Assembly: GCA_003133265.1 (NCBI GenBank)
Contig: PKWQ01000320.1
Coordinates: forward strand, 1 to 7,841
Reading direction: 5' to 3'
Origin: Acetobacteraceae bacterium
GTDB taxonomy: Bacteria; Pseudomonadota; Alphaproteobacteria; Acetobacterales; Acetobacteraceae
DNA: 7,841 bases
The translations under genes and the position numbers were made by a program. Under the pieces are notes generated by a model that did not search any database, was not told where the DNA came from, and was given only the letters and a program-made list of their open reading frames with translations. The number at the start of each line of letters is the position of its first letter. Within the stretch, counting starts at the first letter, position 1. Of this stretch, positions 1-5,649 are shown piece after piece.

Positions 1-47
1 CACCCGCCAGCCTGACAAAAGACATCGAGGCGGCGCTGGCTGCCTGA
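1..47 (+). CDS. C-terminal tail of an unidentified protein (partial)
   Basis: Reading from base 3 gives the 14-residue tail PASLTKDIEAALAA followed by TGA at 45-47. The composition, an amphipathic helix ending in an Ala-rich tail, suits a real protein C-terminus, and the stop lies just before a small GC hairpin. The gene would run towards glcF, so the two are convergent. The start and most of the protein lie outside the window. Fourteen residues are too few to assign a family, so no function is proposed. The other two plus frames also stay open for short distances, so the frame choice is an inference. Confidence 0.4.
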   Translation, partial: PASLTKDIEAALAA

Positions 48-49
48 GT

Positions 50-64
50 CCCGGCCAAACCGGG
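50..64. terminator. small GC hairpin between convergent genes
   Basis: CCCGG (50-54), loop CCAAA, CCGGG (60-64) form a perfect 5-bp stem three bases after the stop of the left-end gene and 33 bases before the glcF stop. Its place between convergent genes suggests a shared terminator. No T-run follows on either strand and the stem is short, so strong intrinsic termination is not supported. Confidence 0.2.
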
Positions 65-93
65 CTGCAGCCCCCTAAAGACGGGCACCGACA

Positions 94-110
94 GCTACTA
101 ATTTGATAGC
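94..110. repeat. short dispersed-type repeat overlapping the glcF stop codon
   Basis: GCTACTAATTTGATAGC is an imperfect inverted repeat with GCTA and TAGC ends. It resembles a short intergenic word that I associate from memory with Comamonadaceae genomes; only one clear copy is visible here. On the minus strand it reads GCTATCAAATTAGTAGC and encodes the last residues of GlcF (Leu-Ser-Asn) plus the TAG stop at 98-100. Family membership is an inference. Confidence 0.4.
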
Positions 111-1345
111 GCCCCGGTCAACGCCTGGTCCAGCACTTCGACCCAGTGTTTGACCGGTGTGGCGGTGCCGCTCTGCAAATGCGTGATGCAGCCAATGTTG
201 GCGGAGACGATCACCCCGGGTGGCACATCACCGAAGGCGTCGCCCAGAACCCCCAGCTTGCGGTCGCGCAGTTGGTAGGCCATGCCTGGGTTAAGCACAG
301 AGTAAGTGCCCGCTGACCCGCAACATAAGTGCGATTCGCTGCCGGCCACCTTGAGGTTGAAGCCCAGCTCGCCGAGATACTTCTCGACCCCGCCGCGCAG
401 CTGTTGCCCGTGTTGCAGCGTGCAAGGCGAATGGAAAGCCACCGGCCCGGCCGGGGCTGACACCTTGCCGCGCAGCTGCTCGGCCAACTCGGGCAGCAGC
501 TCGCTGAGGTCTTGGGTGAGTTCGCTGATCCGCCGCGCTTTTGCCGCGTATTGATCGTCGTCTCGCAAGATGTGGCCGTATTCCTTGACCGTGACGCCGC
601 AGCCCGAAGCGTTCATCATGATCGCTTCGATGCCGCCCTCCACGTAGGGCCACCAGGCGTCGATGTTGGCGCGCATCTCGTCTTTACCGCCGTCCTGATC
701 GTTCAGGTGGAACTTGACGGCACCGCAACAGCCGGCCTTGGCCGCCACCACGGTTTGAATTCCCGCCGCGTCCAGCACGCGCACGGTTGCGGCATTGATG
801 TTGGGCATCATCGCGGGCTGCACACAACCGAGCAGCATCAGCACTTGGCGCGGGTGCTGCTCGGTGGGCCAGACGCCGGCGTGCTGCTTGGGCGGAACCT
901 TGTTCTTCAGTGACGCCGGCATGGCGCCGCGCAGCAGTTGGCCGAGCTTCATCGCCGGTGCAAACAGCGGCGAGGGCAGACCTTCCTTGAGCGCCCAGCG
1001 CAGCGCGCGCTCCGGCAGCGGACGGCCCACCTTGGCGTCGACCAGCCTGCGCCCGATGTCCAGCAAATGGGCGTAGTTCACGCCGCTGGGGCAGGTGCTT
1101 TCGCAGTTGCGGCAGGTCAGGCATCGGTCCAGATGCATTTGGGTCTTGCGCGTGGGCGTCTGGCCTTCCAGCACCTGCTTCATCAGGTAGATGCGGCCGC
1201 GCGGGCTGTCCAGCTCGTCGCCCAGTATCTGGTAGGAGGGGCAGGTGGCGCTGCAAAAGCCGCAGTGCACGCACTTGTGCAAAATGGCTTCGGCCGCCAG
1301 GCCATCGGGCGTGTCGCGGTATTCGGGGGCGAGGTTGGTTTGCAT
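98..1345 (-). CDS. glcF: glycolate oxidase iron-sulfur subunit GlcF
   Basis: GlcF is the electron-transfer subunit of glycolate oxidase (GlcDEF), which oxidises glycolate to glyoxylate at the cytoplasmic face of the membrane and passes electrons to the respiratory chain. The 415-residue product has two 4Fe-4S motifs, C25-x2-C28-x2-C31-x3-C35 and C75-x2-C78-x2-C81-x3-C85, then two cysteine-rich CCG domains: AGCCGAVKFH near 205 with ASGCG near 247, and HSPCTLQHG near 305 with LCCGSAGTY near 340 and NIGC near 386. The length fits the family. The frame is open for 98 more codons upstream, but that stretch is low-complexity antisense of glcE. The ATG at 1345 starts the conserved N-terminus and has GGGGAC 7 nt upstream. 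It begins 2 bp after the glcE stop, so the two are co-transcribed. The last residues are encoded by a short repeat. Confidence 0.95.
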   Translation of the reverse strand: MQTNLAPEYRDTPDGLAAEAILHKCVHCGFCSATCPSYQILGDELDSPRGRIYLMKQVLEGQTPTRKTQMHLDRCLTCRNCESTCPSGVNYAHLLDIGRRLVDAKVGRPLPERALRWALKEGLPSPLFAPAMKLGQLLRGAMPASLKNKVPPKQHAGVWPTEQHPRQVLMLLGCVQPAMMPNINAATVRVLDAAGIQTVVAAKAGCCGAVKFHLNDQDGGKDEMRANIDAWWPYVEGGIEAIMMNASGCGVTVKEYGHILRDDDQYAAKARRISELTQDLSELLPELAEQLRGKVSAPAGPVAFHSPCTLQHGQQLRGGVEKYLGELGFNLKVAGSESHLCCGSAGTYSVLNPGMAYQLRDRKLGVLGDAFGDVPPGVIVSANIGCITHLQSGTATPVKHWVEVLDQALTGALSN

Positions 1346-1347
1346 TT

Positions 1348-2475
1348 TTAACGTCCCCGATTGAAGACGCCCGCAGGGTCGAACTCGGCCTTGAGCCGTT
1401 GGTGGATGAGCGCCAGCGGCGCGGGCAAGGGGGGCGTGCGCTCCAAGGGGTAGGAGGCGTCGCTCGGGGCGATGAACAGGCTTGCGTGCCCTCCGGCCTG
1501 CGTTGCGGCTTCGCGCAGCGCAAGTGCCGCCGTCGCGGGCGCCCAGAGCCAGCGCTGCGCACCGTGCCACTCCACCAACTGCGGCCAGGGCAGGTCCAGT
1601 GCCGGAGCGGTCTGCGCCACGCTTAGGCGCCACAGGCACATGTCAGGCGCGGGCGGCTGCGCAAAGAACGGCAGCCGCAAATCGCGGCAGGCCTGCCAGT
1701 CGGGAGCCGCCACCGCGTTGTCGATGCGTTGCCCATCCGCTTGGCTCAACATTTTCTGGCAGGCGGCTTGCACCGCCGCGACGGCGCCGCGCAGGCGCAC
1801 AAACAGCAACTCGCGCGCTCCTTCTCCGGTGCCGTCACGCACCCAGCAACTGGCGTTCAAGGGCAGGGGCTGAGCACCCCAGTGGTGCAACTGCGCCAGG
1901 GCGCGGGCCTGGTCCATTTCAAACACCAGCGTGGCCTGGGAGACAGCCACCGGCAGTACCTTGAGCGAAACCTCGGTGATCACCCCCATTGCGCCCCATG
2001 CACCCACCATCAAACGGCTCACGTCGTAGCCGGCCACGTTCTTCATGACCTGGCCGCCAAAAGTGAGTAACTCGCCACGGCCGTTGAGCAGCGTCACGCC
2101 CAGCACAAAATCCCGCACCCCGCCCACGCTGGCGCGCGCCGGGCCGCTCAGGCCCGCGGCCACCATGCCGCCGCAGGTAGGCGCGGTTTGCGCATCACGG
2201 GACAGAGCGAAGTGCGGCGGCTCAAACGCCAGGCACTGGCCCTGTTCGGCCAGCACCGTTTCGAGCTCGGCCAGGGGCGTGCCGCAGCGCACCGTGACCA
2301 CGAGTTCGCTCGGCTCGTAACTGGTGATGCCGGCAAACTCTCTGGTGTCCAGCAACTCGCCTTGCAGCGACTGCGCATAGAAGTCTTTGCTGCCGCCGCC
2401 GCGAATGCGCAGCCCGGTCTGGTTGGCTGCGGCTTGCCGGACGCGGTCTGTCCATGTTTGAAGAACTGGTTCCAT
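1348..2475 (-). CDS. glcE: glycolate oxidase FAD-binding subunit GlcE
   Basis: GlcE is the second flavin-domain subunit of membrane-associated glycolate oxidase and works with GlcD and GlcF. The 375-residue protein has a PCMH-type FAD-binding N-terminal domain: LRIRGGGSKDFY at 22-33, a VRCGTPLAELE segment at 62-72, the cofactor loop TCGGMVAAGLSGPARASVGG around 100-119, and QVMKNVAGYDVSRLMVGAWG at 142-161. It ends with the flavin-oxidase terminus FDPAGVFNRGR. The length is normal for GlcE and shorter than GlcD, which supports E over D. ATG at 2475 is the only start that gives the full conserved N-terminus; no good Shine-Dalgarno precedes it. The gene heads a glcE-glcF unit. The upstream neighbour is on the other strand, so glcD must be elsewhere. 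Confidence 0.93.
   Translation of the reverse strand: MEPVLQTWTDRVRQAAANQTGLRIRGGGSKDFYAQSLQGELLDTREFAGITSYEPSELVVTVRCGTPLAELETVLAEQGQCLAFEPPHFALSRDAQTAPTCGGMVAAGLSGPARASVGGVRDFVLGVTLLNGRGELLTFGGQVMKNVAGYDVSRLMVGAWGAMGVITEVSLKVLPVAVSQATLVFEMDQARALAQLHHWGAQPLPLNASCWVRDGTGEGARELLFVRLRGAVAAVQAACQKMLSQADGQRIDNAVAAPDWQACRDLRLPFFAQPPAPDMCLWRLSVAQTAPALDLPWPQLVEWHGAQRWLWAPATAALALREAATQAGGHASLFIAPSDASYPLERTPPLPAPLALIHQRLKAEFDPAGVFNRGR
1353..1358 (-). promoter_or_regulatory. glcF ribosome binding site inside glcE
   Basis: On the minus strand this reads GGGGAC, 7 nt before the glcF ATG and within the last codons of glcE. It fixes the glcF start at 1345 and suggests translational coupling between the two subunits. 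Confidence 0.6.
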
Positions 2476-2517
2476 GCGCTACATGGTAGCCGGGAGTGGC
2501 AGGAGCGGTCCTGAATT

Positions 2518-2540
2518 TTTTGAACGGATGCTGTTCGAAA
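2518..2540. repeat. inverted repeat in the glcE / CWC divergent region
   Basis: TTTTGAAC (2518-2525), a 7-nt spacer, then GTTCGAAA (2533-2540). Seven of eight positions are complementary and the eighth would be a G-T pair; flanking A/T bases extend the symmetry. It lies in the 107-bp gap between the starts of glcE (minus) and the CWC gene (plus), where an operator for either gene would be expected. A TACACT box at 2563-2568 could be a -10 for the plus gene, but no well-spaced -35 is visible. No regulator gene is present, so the role is inferred from position only. Confidence 0.35.
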
Positions 2541-2582
2541 TTTTTGGCAAACCGGCGCAGGCTACACTGACCGCACACCATC

Positions 2583-2819
2583 ATGGCTGCAACATCCACC
2601 GTCCCCGCCAGCGTCTGCCCCCTGTGTGGCCAATCCAATCAGTGCGCCATGGAGCAGCGCCAGGGGAGCGCCGCGCCCGTGCCTTGCTGGTGCACCTCGG
2701 TGGCGTTCACGCCCGAACTGATGCAGCGTATTCCCGAAGCGGCGCGGGGCATCGCCTGCGTGTGTCAGGCCTGCATCGCCTCAATCACCCCGCCACCCAG
2801 GCAGACCTCGCCGTCATAG
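2583..2819 (+). CDS. small cysteine-rich CWC family protein
   Basis: This 78-residue protein matches the cysteine-rich CWC family, whose molecular function is not established. Eight cysteines fall in three clusters: C12-x2-C15-x5-C21, then the family signature C35-W-C37, then C59-x-C61-x2-C64. The PELMQRIPEAARGIACVCQAC segment is typical, and the arrangement suggests metal binding (inference). There is no signal peptide or membrane segment. ATG at 2583 is chosen because it gives the usual distance to the first CxxC; the ribosome binding site is weak. The final 18 codons and the stop overlap the mnmA 3' end by 55 bp in the opposite direction, so the Pro-rich tail TPPPRQTSPS is constrained by the antisense mnmA sequence. 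Small CWC genes beside mnmA are, as I recall, common in Comamonadaceae. Confidence 0.8.
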   Translation: MAATSTVPASVCPLCGQSNQCAMEQRQGSAAPVPCWCTSVAFTPELMQRIPEAARGIACVCQACIASITPPPRQTSPS

Positions 2820-3916
2820 AGCACGGCCGACTGACCTGGCGTCACGGCCCACTGGGCTTGAGTGAAGTGCAGATCAAAACGCGCTTGGCTGTCCACCCGC
2901 AAGGCGCAGGGTGCATCGGCCTGACGGTAGCGGGTCTTGGCCGCAAACGGTCCATCGCCCGGTGCCACGCCCGCGACCCAACTGGCCGAGTCGGCCTGCA
3001 AGGTGCGCGACAGCAGCCAGGGATGATCGTGTCCCTGCACCACCCACAGGGTGTTGCTCGCCATGTCCTTGCGCGCCACGAACCAGGGTGTGTGCTCGCC
3101 CATGCCGCGCTGGCCGCGCGCTTGCACCGCTTTCAACTCGGCGCCCGTGGCCTTGATGCCGCCGATGCCCAGGCCCTGGCGTTGGCCCAGGGTGTAAAAA
3201 CTCAGGCCCACGTGCTGGCCCAGAATGCGGCCGCGGTCATCCTTGATCGGACCCGGCGCCCGGGCGATGTAGCGGTTCAGGAATTCACGAAACGGCCGTT
3301 CGCCGATGAAGCAGATGCCGGTGGAGTCTTTCTTCTTGGCGTTGGGCAGGCCGATTTCGCTGGCGATGCGGCGCACCTCGGTCTTGAGCAGCTCGCCCAC
3401 CGGGAACAGTGTCTTGGAGAGTTGCGCCTGGTTCAATCGGTGCAGAAAATAGCTCTGGTCCTTGGACGGGTCCAGACCCTTGAGCAGCTCGTGCCGGCCC
3501 GTGGCCGCGTTCAGCCGCACGCGGGCGTAATGCCCGGTGGCAATCTTTTCTGCGCCCAGGCGCATGGCGTGATCGAGGAAGGCCTTGAACTTGATCTCGG
3601 CGTTGCACAGGATGTCCGGGTTCGGCGTGCGGCCCGCCTGGTATTCGCGCAGAAATTCGGCGAACACGCGGTCCTTGTATTCGGCCGCGAAGTTGACGTG
3701 TTCGATCTCGATGCCGAGCACGTCAGCGACGGCGGCGGCGTCGATAAAGTCGATGTTGGACGAGCAGTACTCGGAGTCGTCGTCGTCTTCCCAGTTCTTC
3801 ATGAAGATGGCGATGACCTCATAGCCCTGCTGTTTCAGCAGCCAGGCCGTGACCGCAGAGTCCACGCCTCCGCTGAGTCCCACCACCACGCGCTTGCCCG
3901 TTTTCTGCTTGTTCAT
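2765..3916 (-). CDS. mnmA: tRNA-specific 2-thiouridylase MnmA
   Basis: MnmA adds sulfur to uridine 34 at the wobble position of tRNA-Lys, -Glu and -Gln, using ATP to adenylate the base and a persulfide relayed from IscS and Tus proteins. The 383-residue length is normal. The N-terminal PP-loop motif SGGVDS is at 15-20. The catalytic cysteine pair is C104 (in PNPDILCNAEIKF) and C202 (in DSTGICFIGERPF). Further family landmarks are FMKNWEDDD near 38, GHYAR near 128, KDQSYFLHRL near 152 and YTLGQRQGLGIGG near 241. A C-terminal beta-barrel region follows, ending in GGGVIEAMQA. The ATG at 3916 has GGGGAT 12 nt upstream. It follows a Nudix gene by 31 bp on the same strand, and its 3' end overlaps the convergent CWC gene. 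Confidence 0.97.
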   Translation of the reverse strand: MNKQKTGKRVVVGLSGGVDSAVTAWLLKQQGYEVIAIFMKNWEDDDDSEYCSSNIDFIDAAAVADVLGIEIEHVNFAAEYKDRVFAEFLREYQAGRTPNPDILCNAEIKFKAFLDHAMRLGAEKIATGHYARVRLNAATGRHELLKGLDPSKDQSYFLHRLNQAQLSKTLFPVGELLKTEVRRIASEIGLPNAKKKDSTGICFIGERPFREFLNRYIARAPGPIKDDRGRILGQHVGLSFYTLGQRQGLGIGGIKATGAELKAVQARGQRGMGEHTPWFVARKDMASNTLWVVQGHDHPWLLSRTLQADSASWVAGVAPGDGPFAAKTRYRQADAPCALRVDSQARFDLHFTQAQWAVTPGQSAVLYDGEVCLGGGVIEAMQA

Positions 3917-3947
3917 ACCCGGCGAATTATCCCCGCCCGCTGCGGCC

Positions 3948-4421
3948 TCAAGCGCCCACGCTGGCGTCTGTCACCAACAACTCCAGCGGGTAGCGCCGGC
4001 CCGCCAGATAGTCCTCAATGCACTTGAGCACCATGGGGCTGCGATGGCGCGCCACCGTGGCGCGGATCTCCGCTGGCGTCATCCAGACGGTGCGCACAAT
4101 GCCGTGATCCAGGGCACGACTCGTGTCCGCTGCGCCGAGTTCACCGCAAAAAGCAAAGCGCATGTAGGTGGTGTCGCTGCCGTCGGATTTCTGTTGGCGC
4201 GAAAGATAAATGCCCACCAGCGCCCTGGGCTCGAAGGCGTGGGTGGTTTCCTCCAGGGTCTCGCGCCTGCACCCCTGGGCCGGCGTCTCGCCGCAGTCCA
4301 GATGCCCGGCCGGGTTGTTCAGGCGCAGGCCCTCGGGCGTGTGTTCTTCGACCAGCAGGAAGCGGCCGTCCTGCTCGATGACGGCGGCGACCGTGACGTT
4401 GGGTTTCCATCGTGTATTCAT
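3948..4421 (-). CDS. Nudix hydrolase, NudJ-like
   Basis: This is a 157-residue cytoplasmic Nudix pyrophosphohydrolase. The N-terminus RWKPNVTVAAVIEQDGRFLLVEE is typical of the NudJ-like group, which acts on nucleoside or thiamine pyrophosphates; the substrate cannot be told from sequence. The Nudix box runs from G39 through E45, R53, E54, E57 and E58, so all metal-binding glutamates are present, but the usual Gly after REXXEEX is Thr60 (sequence RETLEETTHAF). The start at 4421 begins at the conserved N-terminus; an in-frame ATG at 4451 would add MKLQSPIIER with no better ribosome binding site. The bases just before 4421 read GAGAGG with no spacing. A GATAAT box lies immediately upstream, so the transcript may have almost no leader. 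It is probably co-transcribed with mnmA. Confidence 0.9.
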   Translation of the reverse strand: MNTRWKPNVTVAAVIEQDGRFLLVEEHTPEGLRLNNPAGHLDCGETPAQGCRRETLEETTHAFEPRALVGIYLSRQQKSDGSDTTYMRFAFCGELGAADTSRALDHGIVRTVWMTPAEIRATVARHRSPMVLKCIEDYLAGRRYPLELLVTDASVGA

Positions 4422-4428
4422 CCTCTCG

Positions 4429-4434
4429 ATTATC
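4429..4434 (-). promoter_or_regulatory. possible -10 box of the Nudix-mnmA transcript
   Basis: On the minus strand this is GATAAT, five of six bases of the sigma-70 -10 consensus. A TTGCGT lies 19 nt upstream, which is weak and slightly too far for a -35. If used, transcription would begin within a few bases of the chosen Nudix ATG and exclude the longer start at 4451. This is inferred from sequence words only. Confidence 0.25.
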
Positions 4435-4516
4435 GGAGATTGCAGTTTCATTGACGCAAGTCATGGCTGGCCCGGCCGGTAAGCGGCGCAAATTAAGTTA
4501 AGCTCGGCGCCGCAGT

Positions 4517-4545
4517 AGCTCCGCATGGCGGGTCAAAAAGGAGCT
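4517..4545. repeat. inverted repeat in the pntA leader region
   Basis: AGCTCC (4517-4522) and GGAGCT (4540-4545) pair perfectly around a 17-nt loop; a T-G and a G-C pair can add to the stem. It lies 42 bp before the pntA ATG within the 166-bp divergent Nudix/pntA region. The right arm, AAAAAGGAGCTGCC, resembles words I associate with dispersed Comamonadaceae intergenic repeats, so this may be a decayed repeat rather than a regulator. The rest of the gap has a CCGGCCGG palindrome at 4472-4479 and no convincing plus-strand promoter. Confidence 0.3.
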
Positions 4546-4574
4546 GCCACAAGAGCTGTTTCCATCATTTAGTC

Positions 4575-4580
4575 GAGGAG
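4575..4580 (+). promoter_or_regulatory. pntA ribosome binding site
   Basis: GAGGAG lies 7 nt before the ATG at 4588, a near-ideal Shine-Dalgarno sequence that fixes the pntA start. Confidence 0.75.
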
Positions 4581-4587
4581 TCGCTTC

Positions 4588-5196
4588 ATGCAGACTGGCG
4601 TAGCAAATGGGACGACATCGGGTAAGCCCGCTGCCCCCGAGACCACTAAAACGGCGCAGCGCATTGGCGTGCCGCGCGAGATCTTTCCCGGCGAAAAGCG
4701 GGTGGCCACGGTTCCTGATGTGGTGGGCAAGCTCATCAAGCTGGGTTTCTCCGTGGCGGTCGAAGCGGGCGCGGGAGACGCGGCCAATGTGAGCGACGAC
4801 GCTTACCGCGCCGCCGGTGCCACAGTGATCGATGGCGCTGCCGCCTTGTGGGCCGTGTCGGACATCGTGTACAAGGTGCGCGCTCCCACCATGGATGAAG
4901 TGACTCTCATGCACGAGGGGCAAACGCTGGTGAGCTTCATCTGGCCGGCGCAGAACCCCGAATTGCTCAAGGCGCTGGCCGAACGCTGCGTCACGGTGCT
5001 GGCCATCGACGCGCTGCCGCGCACGCTGAGTCGCGCCCAGAAAATGGACGCCTTGACCTCCCAGGCCGGCGTCGCCGGTTACCGTGCCGTGATCGAGGCC
5101 GCCAACGCCTTCGGCCGCTTTTTCAACGGCCAGATCACGGCCGCGGGCAAGGTACCGCCGGCCAAGGTCTTCATCGCCGGCGCCGGTGTCGCCGGC
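4588..5196 (+). CDS. pntA: NAD(P) transhydrogenase subunit alpha PntA, 3' truncated at the junction
   Basis: PntA carries the NAD(H)-binding domain of the proton-pumping transhydrogenase, which reduces NADP+ with NADH using the proton gradient. About 203 residues remain of a protein usually near 380 to 530. Family landmarks are IGVPREIFPGEKRVATVPDV from residue 26, VYKVRAPT near 94, SFIWPAQNPEL near 116, the SRAQKMDAL segment at 148-156 equivalent to the RQD loop, and GYRAVIEAANAFGRFF at 164-179. It then reaches KVFIAGAGVAG, whose GxGxxG (198-203) opens the NAD-binding Rossmann fold. The expected continuation (LAAIG...) is absent. From residue 204 the frame is antisense to pgsA and uvrC and has no resemblance to PntA. 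The pntA-type sequence stops at about 5196. The start is supported by a strong ribosome binding site. The gene is probably intact in its real genome. Confidence 0.9.
5176..5196. other. chimeric junction between two genomic backgrounds
   Basis: This 21-bp GC-rich segment (it begins GCCGGCGCCGGTG) encodes AGAGVAG of PntA on the plus strand and, in exactly opposed codons, AGDTGAG of PgsA on the minus strand. To its left everything reads as betaproteobacterial pntA; to its right everything reads as alphaproteobacterial pgsA-uvrC. Both genes are cut here. A short shared word at the breakpoint is what an assembler or template-switch chimera would leave. The exact break within the segment cannot be placed. 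Confidence 0.8.
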
Positions 5197-5619
5197 CAGC
5201 AGCGTGCCCAGCGCGCCCATCTGGAACCCGGTCTTCCATTTCGCCAGCCGCGTCACCGGCAGGCCGATGCGAATGCCGGCGAGGTATTCGCGCAGCCCAC
5301 TGACCAGGATTTCCCGCAGCATGATGACGATCGCCGGATACAGCCCCAGATCGGACAGCCGGTCATGCCCGACCAGCAGCATCAGCGTCGCGCCCACCAG
5401 CAGCTTGTCGGCGATCGGGTCGAGCATCCGCCCGAAATCCGAGATCTGCCGGCGCACGCGGGCCAGACGGCCATCGAAATAGTCGGTAATCGCCGCGAGG
5501 CCGAACACGATGCAGGCCGCCAGATCGGCGCGCGGATCATGCACGGCGACGAGCACCACCAGCAGCGGGATCGCCGCGATGCGCGAGAGGGTCAGCAGGT
5601 TGGGCAGGTCGGTGAGCAT
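5176..5619 (-). CDS. pgsA: CDP-diacylglycerol-glycerol-3-phosphate 3-phosphatidyltransferase PgsA, 3' truncated
   Basis: PgsA makes phosphatidylglycerol phosphate from CDP-diacylglycerol and glycerol 3-phosphate in the inner membrane. About 147 residues remain of a protein usually near 180 to 200. The start MLTDLPNLLTLSRI is the conserved N-terminus. The CDP-alcohol phosphatidyltransferase motif D-x2-DG-x2-AR-x8-G-x3-D-x3-D is complete at D46, D49-G50, A53-R54, G63, D67 and D71. Hydrophobic segments near 12-27, 33-45, 72-84 and 92-101 fit its membrane helices, and the REILVSGLREYLAG segment at 102-115 is typical. The family match ends near LLAGDTGA (140-147) at the junction; beyond that the frame is antisense to pntA down to 4498 and is not PgsA. 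The gene lies 30 bp downstream of uvrC on the same strand, the common alphaproteobacterial order. Confidence 0.88.
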
Positions 5620-5649
5620 GCGGACCGGAGCCTAGTCGGTAACCGCCCG

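Noticed and set aside
98..1639. Longer GlcF with a 98-residue N-terminal extension
   Set aside because: The extension is antisense of glcE, is Ala/Arg-rich and domain-free. The conserved N-terminus and a well-spaced ribosome binding site support the ATG at 1345.
2474..4027. 517-codon plus-strand ORF across mnmA
   Set aside because: It is the complement of mnmA and part of the Nudix gene. Its composition is that of an antisense frame in GC-rich DNA and it has no recognisable domain.
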